A stretch of DNA of 22,714 nt, from the NCBI GenBank assembly GCA_964557285.1, contig CAZKZS010000038.1, positions 1 to 22,714 on the forward strand, in the 5' to 3' direction. This DNA comes from SB15 sp964557285. GTDB lineage: Bacteria; Chloroflexota; Anaerolineae; Aggregatilineales; J027. Of this stretch, positions 6,369 through 12,606 are shown piece by piece. Position 1 is the first letter of the stretch. Every line of letters starts with the position of its first letter. The translations under genes were made by a program, and so were the position numbers. Under the pieces are notes generated by a model. That model ran no database searches and was not told the origin of the DNA. It worked only from the letters and a program-made list of their open reading frames with translations.

Positions 6369-7736
6369 TTAGCGACGGGAGTAAAGCTGTTTTCGCAGGT
6401 TGGAAATATCCTGACGGAAGGCGGGGTCTTTGCTCAGCCGTTCGGCCACTTTGTTATAGCCGTTCAGGATGGTGCTATGGGTGCGCCCGCCCAATGCACG
6501 TCCGATTTCAGGCAGGGTGGCCTGGATTTCTTCGCGGGCAAGGTAAATTGCAATATGGCGAGCCGCCGACACATCCCGCGTCCGATGTTTACCCAGCAAA
6601 TCATCCAGCGTCAGTTGATGATAGCTGGCTGTAATTTCTAAAATATCCTGAAGTTCAGGCCGATAGGGCGCTGAGACATCACTATGAAGCAGGGCATCGG
6701 CCGCCGCGCGGGTGGGCGTATGGCGCATCAGGGCGGACTGTGCCAGCACCCGGTTTAATGCCCCTTCCAGTTCCCGGACGCTGCTCCGTACCCGATTTGC
6801 CAGCAGATCAGCCACCTCATTGGGCAGTTCCATATCCTGCGCTTCAGCCTTATGCAGCACAATCCGCAGACGGGTTTCATAGTCTGGCGGGGCAAGCTCC
6901 ACCACCAGACCGCCTTCAAACCGCGAACGCAGGCGCTCTTGCAGCCCACCAATATCTGAAGGTTTGCAGCTTCCGGTCAGCACAAGCTGGCAGTTACGAT
7001 TGTGAAGGGCGTTAAAGGTATGGAAAAATTCTTCCTGGGTGCTGTCTTTGCCGGCTATAAACTGCACATCATCCACCAGCAGCACATCTACACTGCGGTA
7101 AAATTCGCGGAAGGCTTCTGTCTGGCGCGTGCGAATCGCCCGTACCAAATCGTTGGTAAAGGTTTCCGCGTTGACACACAGAACCTTTTTCCCCACCAGC
7201 ATATTTCCAATGGCGTGCAGCAGATGGGTTTTGCCAAGTCCGACTCCACTGTAAATATACAGGGGATTGTACATACGGCTGGACGTGGTCACGATGGCTT
7301 CTGCCGCAGCGCTGGCAAACTGGTTATTCGCCCCTACGATAAAATTATCCATCCGATAATCAGGGTTGATACTTTCACCCTGAGCAAAAAAGATAGGGCT
7401 TTTTTCAACGGCTGGAGTTGTCAGGCTGGCAGGCTGAGACGGTTCTACTAAATCGCTGGAAAAGTCATAATCCAGAAAAAATATTTCTTTTTCCGGCTCA
7501 ATCACAAACTGAATTTCAACGGGCTGGCGGGAAATCCGTGCCAGCGAACGCTGAATCGTGGTATACAGGCGGTTTTGCAGCCAATCCCGAATGTAATCAT
7601 TTTCTACGCTGACAACGGCTGCACCGTCTTCCAGAGATACCAATTGCGCCCCATCTACCCAGGTGCGGTAGATAGCTGGAGGGAGTTGTAATTGTAGTTC
7701 TCCAAGTACAGCCAGCCAGATGTCGCGCAAATTCAT
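6369..7736 (-). CDS. dnaA: Chromosomal replication initiator protein DnaA
   Basis: 455 residues, normal length for the family. An N-terminal interaction domain (1-80) is followed by a variable linker (to about 125), an AAA+ domain with Walker A GVGLGKT (164-170) and Walker B LLVDDVQFIAG (219-229), and the DNA-binding domain (about 365-455). The helix-turn-helix signature reads IGRALGGRTHSTILNGYNKV (411-430). Most DnaA proteins have Asp after GGR (GGRDHS/TTV); here T419 replaces it. In Escherichia coli the equivalent residue (D433) contacts bases of the DnaA box, so this substitution may go with the altered boxes at 3395-3767. The start ATG 7736 has only a weak AGAGA ribosome site. The gene has a long leader with its own promoter and near-consensus boxes, suggesting autoregulation. 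Confidence 0.97.
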   Translation of the reverse strand: MNLRDIWLAVLGELQLQLPPAIYRTWVDGAQLVSLEDGAAVVSVENDYIRDWLQNRLYTTIQRSLARISRQPVEIQFVIEPEKEIFFLDYDFSSDLVEPSQPASLTTPAVEKSPIFFAQGESINPDYRMDNFIVGANNQFASAAAEAIVTTSSRMYNPLYIYSGVGLGKTHLLHAIGNMLVGKKVLCVNAETFTNDLVRAIRTRQTEAFREFYRSVDVLLVDDVQFIAGKDSTQEEFFHTFNALHNRNCQLVLTGSCKPSDIGGLQERLRSRFEGGLVVELAPPDYETRLRIVLHKAEAQDMELPNEVADLLANRVRSSVRELEGALNRVLAQSALMRHTPTRAAADALLHSDVSAPYRPELQDILEITASYHQLTLDDLLGKHRTRDVSAARHIAIYLAREEIQATLPEIGRALGGRTHSTILNGYNKVAERLSKDPAFRQDISNLRKQLYSRR

Positions 7737-7833
7737 GGTTTTTCTCTACAGTTTTTTAAGGTATGACAAATTACTTCCCTTACCGGAAGTTTTGTAGCCC
7801 TCTCTAATTTTTTTGATGCAGACTCGTGTCGGC

Positions 7834-7939
7834 TTAGGAAGCGGCGCGTCGGGAGAAAAACGGTATCTAAACCTTTTACTAAGTTAACTCTTGCCTTTTA
7901 CCGGGGCGGTTTAGGAGATGGCGCGTTACCGCTATCTAA
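7834..7939. repeat. Composite direct repeat in the dnaA leader
   Basis: TTAGGAAGCGGCGCGT (7834-7849) and TTAGGAGATGGCGCGT (7911-7926) match at 13 of 16 positions. Each is followed by CG(G/C)TATCTAA (7861-7870 and 7930-7939), with 11 and 3 bases between. CTAAACC (7867-7873) and GGTTTAG (7908-7914) also form an inverted pair. The elements lie between the proposed dnaA promoter and the gene and may be operators or leader structure. Confidence 0.6.
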
Positions 7940-7947
7940 GTGCATTT

Positions 7948-7976
7948 ATTTTAACAGCCGGAATGGATTCGCTCAA
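7948..7976 (-). promoter_or_regulatory. Candidate dnaA promoter
   Basis: On the minus strand TTGAGC (7971-7976) and TAAAAT (7948-7953) are separated by 17 bases. The transcript would start near 7941 and carry a leader of about 200 bases. The box-like TTTTCGACA (7979-7987) lies immediately upstream of the -35, a plausible site for DnaA autoregulation. Confidence 0.5.
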
Positions 7977-8124
7977 CGTTTTCGACAACTTTAAACCTTA
8001 AAGACTCGAATGTTTTAAGATTCCAATTTTTTAAGGTTTGTAAAAAAGTGTCGATTTGGGATAATATCCCCCAGATATGGGGTTCGGTGAGGGTAGCGTG
8101 GCCTACCTGTGGGGGGTAATGGCA

Positions 8125-8163
8125 CACTTGAAGTTATGTGCATTTGGGATATATTTTCAAGTG
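8125..8163. repeat. 8-bp inverted repeat enclosing shared origin words
   Basis: CACTTGAA (8125-8132) and TTCAAGTG (8156-8163) are exact reverse complements. The 23 bases between them contain the box-like GTTATGTGCA and TTTGGGATATA. Confidence 0.55.
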
Positions 8164-8255
8164 CTGATGCAAATTTTGGAATTAGAAAAATGAAAAAGCA
8201 GCTTTGTGAAGAAAATTTCATTAATAATTCACAAACTTTTCCGCTTACTTCCCTC

Positions 8256-8261
8256 TATAAT
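8256..8261 (+). promoter_or_regulatory. Candidate -10 of spoVS
   Basis: A perfect TATAAT is present, without a good -35 at the usual distance. The predicted start near 8268 leaves a leader of about 70 bases. The AGGAG ribosome site of spoVS (8330-8334) is well placed before ATG 8341. Confidence 0.45.
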
Positions 8262-8340
8262 TAAGGCAAGCTAAACCCCTCTTGCACGACCCACTCCGCA
8301 GAGGGAGCAAAAGTGGAGCCAAATTTTCTAGGAGAATAAG

Positions 8341-8646
8341 ATGGAAGCTACAACACACCCGGATGTACAAGAGAAAGTTCTCTCTGTTGAAATGATTAAA
8401 GTCTCTGCCAGTTCGCGCTCAACGGCGGTTGCGGGGGCAATTGCAGGGGTTATCCGTGAACACGGCCGCGCTGAAGTCCAATCGATTGGTGCGGGGGCGG
8501 TGAATCAGGCGATTAAAGCTGTTGCGATTGCACGCGGCTACCTGAAAGAAGATGGCTTTGACATCGTAACCATCCCCTATTTCAATGATATTGAAATTGA
8601 TGGGAACGAACGCACAGCCCTTCGGTTGATTGTTGAACCTCGTTAA
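8341..8646 (+). CDS. spoVS: Stage V sporulation protein S (SpoVS) homologue
   Basis: 101 residues, slightly longer than the usual 86-90 because of an N-terminal extension. The family core is clear: LSVEMIKVSASSRSTAVAGA, IREHGRAEVQSIGAGAVNQA, IKAVAIARGYL and a C-terminal strand ending TALRLIVEPR. SpoVS has an Alba-like fold and is thought to bind nucleic acid. In Bacillus its loss affects sporulation and septation, but the family is widespread in non-sporulating Chloroflexota and Deinococcota, so its presence does not show sporulation. It is a single-gene unit with a strong ribosome site and its own terminator, divergent from dnaA. Its position beside dnaA makes a role in chromosome organisation plausible, but this is inference. 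Confidence 0.93.
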   Translation: MEATTHPDVQEKVLSVEMIKVSASSRSTAVAGAIAGVIREHGRAEVQSIGAGAVNQAIKAVAIARGYLKEDGFDIVTIPYFNDIEIDGNERTALRLIVEPR

Positions 8647-8651
8647 AAAAC

Positions 8652-8682
8652 AACGGCTGGCAGTTCGCCAGCCGTTTTCTTT
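8652..8682. terminator. Intrinsic terminator between spoVS and lysS
   Basis: AACGGCTGGC (8652-8661) pairs with GCCAGCCGTT (8667-8676) around a 5-base loop, followed by TTTTCTTT. The A run before the left arm (8645-8650) gives a T run on the minus strand, so it can serve both convergent genes. Confidence 0.88.
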
Positions 8683-8684
8683 CC

Positions 8685-10967
8685 CTAAAACAGCAGCCCG
8701 CGTGTTTTAACTTCTCCCCCTGCATACTGAATAATGCCGTTCACCTGCTTTTGCAGCGCTTCCAGCACCTGCTGCGTTGAAATGCCCGTGCCACCATCCA
8801 CAATAAGAAGGACGGATTGTGTGCGGGTGGTGATTTTGGATTTATCAGAATCACGGTGATTTAGCGCCCGGCAAATCACCTCACTGGCATCAGCATACAC
8901 CAGTTCACCCGCCTCAAGGGTATCCACCTGCCGCCCGCCCAGGGGCAGTTGATTATCCCCTTTTCGGGAAAACCGCAGGGTGAGGGGTGTTTCCAGCGCA
9001 TCCAGATCATATATAGCCGCCGAAAGCCCTGTTTCCAGCACCGTTAAATTCACCGCGTCCACCATATTGTTCACGTTGGGTAGGCGATTGTCATTGATGG
9101 CAATCCGCAAAATGTTCTGCGGGCTGGGCGGCATGGCGTTCGGATTGACCCCAAAACTGGTGAACATCTGGCGATAGGCATCAATCGGTCCCTGAGCAAC
9201 AGCCACCTGAAAATCCATGCCCTGCACCGCCTGAGTCGCGCTGGTAATGGCTGTATTCAGCGCTTCAGGACGTTCATCCTGCATCGTCACGCCTTCAATC
9301 ACAGCTACCCCTACCGTCAGTTCCGGGTAGCGCTGTTTGACTTCCGCCGCAATCGTGACCGGAAGCTGTATTCCAGAGGGGGTAGCTTCTTGCTGTTCAG
9401 CCTCCTCCTGCTTGATCGATTCCGCAATACGCTGGCGAATCAGTTCAACCGCTTTTTCCTGCCCCAACAGTTTAATAAAAGCACCTCCACGCGGGCCGCG
9501 CTCCTGTTTAATCAGGGCAAAATACAGCGCCCGAAAGAATTTTTTCGGGTCAACATTGTGGCTTTTGGGAATCTGAAACAGTTCGTTATGCAGCGCATCG
9601 GCTTCCCACTCCTGGGATTCTAATTTAGCGACCAACTGCCCTAACAGAAAGCCATCTTGCCCGTCAAATTCCGGTTCAGCCAGTTCCAGCACCATCTGTT
9701 CATCATAGTAGCGGCGGGCTTTGAGAATCAGGGCGTGCAGGTCGCGGCGCTGGCTGTCACTGATACCCGCTTCAATCAGCCCCGAACGGCGTAAATAATC
9801 TTCCACAATGACCGGATTATCCAGTCCTACATTCCCGACCAAATTGACCAGCGTAGTAAAATCCACCGTAACAGGTGGTTCGGCTGGAAATTTGCCCAAC
9901 CGGATAAATTTGTAGGTGCGGGCTTCCCGTTCCAGTTTGGGGTCGCCGCTAAAATACGCTTCGGCGGCTTTCATGGCCGTATCCACGTAACGTGGAATAA
10001 TTCCCGGATATAGTTTGGTCGCCTCACGCGGTTTATCCATCATCAGCAGCATCAGCGAGTCATGTGTCCCGTAGTGCTGCCATTCTTCGGCGGTTAAACC
10101 TGTGCCTTTGGATTTGGAGATTTTGCGCCCTTTGTGGTCGAGAAACAGTTCATAAAACATATGAACGGGGGGTTTGCCTTTAAAAACACGCTGTACAATC
10201 CGGTCGCCGACTTCCGCCGATTCAATTAAGTCTTTGCCGAACATTTCATAATGCACCCCAAAGGCGTGCCAGCGTGCAGGCCAATCGACTTTCCACTGGA
10301 GTTTACCGTTTCCGTTCAGCGCGTATACCTGTCCGGAATGTCCACAGCCCGGCACATCCCCAAACTCGCGGTCACAGATGTAATTGAGAATCAGATTTTC
10401 TTTATCGACGCCTGTGACCCGTGTGTGGCTTATACTGCCGCAGTTTTCGCAAATCGGGAAAAACGGAAACCAGTGTTCTTTGGTTTCGTCGCGCAGATAC
10501 GGAAAGATGATTTCCTGCACGGCTTCATAATTCTGGATGACCATTTTTATCTGTTCGTTAAACGTACCTTGCGGGTAACACACCGATGACACGCGCAGTT
10601 CATAATCTAACTGAAGTTCATCCAGCATTTTCACCAGCAGGGCATTCATACGGGCGGAAAAAGACGGATATTCCTCAAAGGGGTCGGGAATACGGGACAC
10701 CGGACGCCCGATATACTCCTTGAGCCAGCCAGGAAACCCTTCCGGTATTTTCCGCAGCCCGTCCATATCATCGGAATAGGCGATCAATTTGGTTTTGTGA
10801 CCCAGTTCATTCAGCGCCAGCATGACGTAATTAGTACGCACAACCTCGCCGAACGTGCCAAAATGTGGCTTGCCAGAAGGCCCAAAACCCGTTTCAACCA
10901 CGTAGGTATCTGCGTGATGAAATTTTAAGATTTGCTGTGCTTCTTTATCAGGCCACAGAGCAACCAT
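8685..10967 (-). CDS. lysS: Class I lysyl-tRNA synthetase fused to a C-terminal B3/B4 editing-type domain
   Basis: 760 residues, far longer than the usual class I LysRS (about 500-550). Residues 1 to about 525 form the synthetase: GPSGKPHFGT (HIGH-type motif at 35-38), zinc ligands C173/C176 and C198/C208, KISKSKG (282-288) and a helical anticodon domain. After an acidic linker (EEAEQQEATPSG) comes a second domain, about 535-758, with the B3/B4 hallmarks of the PheRS beta chain and its free-standing relatives: YRQMFTSFGVNPNAMPPSPQ, LPNVNNMVDAVNLTVLET, YDLDAL, LEAGELVYAD, CRALNHRDSDKSKITTRTQ. In PheRS this fold hydrolyses Tyr-tRNA-Phe, so here it may edit or bind mischarged tRNA; that is inference. 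The start ATG 10967 follows a good AAGGAAAGG site. Confidence 0.93.
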   Translation of the reverse strand: MVALWPDKEAQQILKFHHADTYVVETGFGPSGKPHFGTFGEVVRTNYVMLALNELGHKTKLIAYSDDMDGLRKIPEGFPGWLKEYIGRPVSRIPDPFEEYPSFSARMNALLVKMLDELQLDYELRVSSVCYPQGTFNEQIKMVIQNYEAVQEIIFPYLRDETKEHWFPFFPICENCGSISHTRVTGVDKENLILNYICDREFGDVPGCGHSGQVYALNGNGKLQWKVDWPARWHAFGVHYEMFGKDLIESAEVGDRIVQRVFKGKPPVHMFYELFLDHKGRKISKSKGTGLTAEEWQHYGTHDSLMLLMMDKPREATKLYPGIIPRYVDTAMKAAEAYFSGDPKLEREARTYKFIRLGKFPAEPPVTVDFTTLVNLVGNVGLDNPVIVEDYLRRSGLIEAGISDSQRRDLHALILKARRYYDEQMVLELAEPEFDGQDGFLLGQLVAKLESQEWEADALHNELFQIPKSHNVDPKKFFRALYFALIKQERGPRGGAFIKLLGQEKAVELIRQRIAESIKQEEAEQQEATPSGIQLPVTIAAEVKQRYPELTVGVAVIEGVTMQDERPEALNTAITSATQAVQGMDFQVAVAQGPIDAYRQMFTSFGVNPNAMPPSPQNILRIAINDNRLPNVNNMVDAVNLTVLETGLSAAIYDLDALETPLTLRFSRKGDNQLPLGGRQVDTLEAGELVYADASEVICRALNHRDSDKSKITTRTQSVLLIVDGGTGISTQQVLEALQKQVNGIIQYAGGEVKTRGLLF

Positions 10968-11001
10968 AACTGCCTTTCCTTACATCATCCATGACCCAAA
11001 C

Positions 11002-11030
11002 AGTGTACTGAGGTTTTTTAGGGCTGCAAA
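11002..11030 (-). promoter_or_regulatory. Candidate lysS promoter
   Basis: On the minus strand TTTGCA (11025-11030) and TACACT (11002-11007) are 17 bases apart. The match is moderate (4/6 at -35). Confidence 0.35.
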
Positions 11031-11060
11031 TGGGTAAAATAGTAAAGGTGCTAATTCTGC

Positions 11061-11089
11061 TTGACCGGAAGGGTTGTGTAGCACAAAAT
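11061..11089 (+). promoter_or_regulatory. Candidate promoter of the FHA protein gene
   Basis: TTGACC (11061-11066) and CAAAAT (11084-11089) are 17 bases apart on the plus strand. The predicted transcript start is near 11096, a few bases before the ribosome site. Confidence 0.45.
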
Positions 11090-11110
11090 AGATGAAAAAA
11101 GGTAAGGGGT

Positions 11111-11806
11111 ATGCCTAACCAGGAACTTGTGCATAATTTGTTGCAGGAATACGTGGACCAGCGCGACAAAGGGGTTGAACCCAAACAGGCGCTTCAACTG
11201 CTGGCACGGATTCAGCCTGACCTGCCGATTGAGGAGCGCCAGCAGCTTTTCCAGATGATTCGCGCCTGGGAACAGCGTAATCAGGAGCCAGCCGCACCGC
11301 GCTCCACGCCGGAAAACGTTCAAATTTGCCCTCTATGCGGCAAGGAGAATCCAGCTACCGAAAAATACTGTTATTCCTGCGGGCAACTGCTGGGAGTATC
11401 CCTTTCCACGCGGATTCTGGAAAATGAAGAACCTGACCATGCTACTTTTGGCGCGATGTCCAAGCTGTTGATTATGGTGCGCGGTCACGCCCAGAAGCCG
11501 ATTAGTGTCAGCATCGGGGATGTGCCTGTGCTGGTAGGCCGTGCCGTACCGGGATCAGCAACCCAACCGGACATCGACCTGACCCCCTATAGCGGAGAAG
11601 AACTGGGCGTATCTCGGATTCATGCAGCGCTGCAACGGGCGAACCAGACCCTAACCATTGTGGACAAGGGCAGTTCTAACCACACGTTCATCAACGGTGA
11701 AAAACTTCACCCCCATGAAGTGCGGGTTGTGCATGATGGGGATGAAATCCGTTTTGCGCGGCTGATCACGATTTTTATTTTTAAACGGGAGCTGCGCCGT
11801 CTATAA
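11111..11806 (+). CDS. Zinc-ribbon and FHA-domain protein
   Basis: 231 residues in three parts. A helical N-terminus (1-55) precedes a four-cysteine zinc ribbon, CPLC (73-76) and CYSC (87-90). The FHA domain (about 130-225) has the hallmark residues VGRA (142-145), VSRIHAAL (167-174), SSNHTFING (188-196) and DGDEIRFA (209-216). FHA domains bind phosphothreonine peptides, and zinc-ribbon/FHA proteins often work with Ser/Thr kinases; no kinase gene is in the window. There is no signal peptide or membrane segment, so the protein is probably cytosolic. The last codons overlap the convergent gene by 6 bases and no terminator is visible between them. Confidence 0.88.
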   Translation: MPNQELVHNLLQEYVDQRDKGVEPKQALQLLARIQPDLPIEERQQLFQMIRAWEQRNQEPAAPRSTPENVQICPLCGKENPATEKYCYSCGQLLGVSLSTRILENEEPDHATFGAMSKLLIMVRGHAQKPISVSIGDVPVLVGRAVPGSATQPDIDLTPYSGEELGVSRIHAALQRANQTLTIVDKGSSNHTFINGEKLHPHEVRVVHDGDEIRFARLITIFIFKRELRRL

Positions 11807-12595
11807 TTTGGCGTAATAAACAGGCGTATAATCCAGAGGATACTCCACTTTGTCGAGCAGGTCTTCATCCCCCGGCAGCAACGGGGCATTTTCATTTCTA
11901 TCCAGCAGTCGGGCAACAGGATAAGCAGCCGCTATTTCTTGAAATGAAGGGTCACGCCAGCCAGCAGGAACGGATAAACACGCCATGACTGCCTGTACAC
12001 GCTGCGCTGGAGCGCTATTCCACGAAAACTGCGTTTTGAGCAGCCGCATGGCGTCGGATTGGGTGCTGCTGGCCTCTCCATCTGTTTGTTTATCCAACTT
12101 CTGAAAGATGCTGCGGGTGGTTTTTTGAAACAGTTTTTCCACCTGGTTGCTTGCCACACCGTAGCTTTTTGCCAGGTCGCCAAGCTCATCTGGCATAACC
12201 CCCTGAGAGGAAACCGGCGTCATGTTTTCGGCCCGACTCAGGTCATCGGGAGTTTTGCCTGCTTTCAGAAAATCGGTCAGGGGCTGCGTTCCAATAACTT
12301 CTACACGGCTGTCGTCGTCCGTAATTTCTACTGAAATCAGAGACACCCCCAACTTTTCCGCCAGCTTTTTTAAAATATTAACTTCTACCTCACCAATCAT
12401 TCGTATCCACCCTGATTCTGGCCGCGCCACAAACAGACGGCTGGTGGAGGAAATGCCGGATGGTGTACCATTGCCACCGGGGAAAGGGTCATAAGCGATA
12501 TATCCGGCGGATTCGTAAATTTCTCTGATGGCGGAAATGAGTCTTTTTTTATCGGCAAGCGATACATAGGCGCTTGCCCATACGATTTCTGACAT
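11801..12595 (-). CDS. Protein of unknown function, co-transcribed with recD2
   Basis: 264 residues; I do not recognise the family. The N-terminal part (1 to about 100) alternates strands and helices (IVWASAYVSLADKKRLISAIREIYE, then LFVARPESGWIRMIGEVEVNIL). A middle linker is rich in Ser, Asp and Thr. Residues about 135-165 (MPDELGDLAKSYGV followed by ASNQVEKLF) could form a helix-turn-helix-like segment, and the C-terminus ends in acidic and Tyr-rich residues. No signal peptide or membrane helix is seen. The start ATG 12595 lies 11 bases after the recD2 stop with an AGGAAAA site in the gap, so it is almost certainly expressed with recD2 and may work in the same DNA-repair context. It has no recognisable catalytic motif. 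Confidence 0.75.
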   Translation of the reverse strand: MSEIVWASAYVSLADKKRLISAIREIYESAGYIAYDPFPGGNGTPSGISSTSRLFVARPESGWIRMIGEVEVNILKKLAEKLGVSLISVEITDDDSRVEVIGTQPLTDFLKAGKTPDDLSRAENMTPVSSQGVMPDELGDLAKSYGVASNQVEKLFQKTTRSIFQKLDKQTDGEASSTQSDAMRLLKTQFSWNSAPAQRVQAVMACLSVPAGWRDPSFQEIAAAYPVARLLDRNENAPLLPGDEDLLDKVEYPLDYTPVYYAKL

Positions 12596-12606
12596 GGGAG
12601 ATTTTC

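Larger units (their letters stand above)
7737..8340. other. Gene-free dnaA-spoVS intergenic block, regulatory and possibly part of the origin
   Basis: No convincing gene was found on either strand. The block carries the dnaA leader and promoter on the minus strand and the spoVS promoter on the plus strand. It shares three kinds of words with the candidate origin at 3299-3821: CCAGATATGG (8071-8080), TTTGGGATA (8055-8063 and 8143-8151, the latter inside a 15-base identity with 3628-3642), and degenerate copies of the box: TTTTCGACA (7979-7987), TGTCGATTT (8049-8057) and GTTATGTGCA (8133-8142). This suggests a bipartite origin or coordinated control of dnaA by the same proteins. Confidence 0.6.

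Noticed and set aside
8015..8221. 68-residue open frame on the minus strand in the dnaA-spoVS gap
   Set aside because: Its composition is unlike a real protein, it lacks a ribosome site, and it overlaps the shared regulatory words.
8341..8646. Evidence of endospore formation from spoVS
   Set aside because: SpoVS homologues are common in non-sporulating phyla and no other sporulation gene is in the window.
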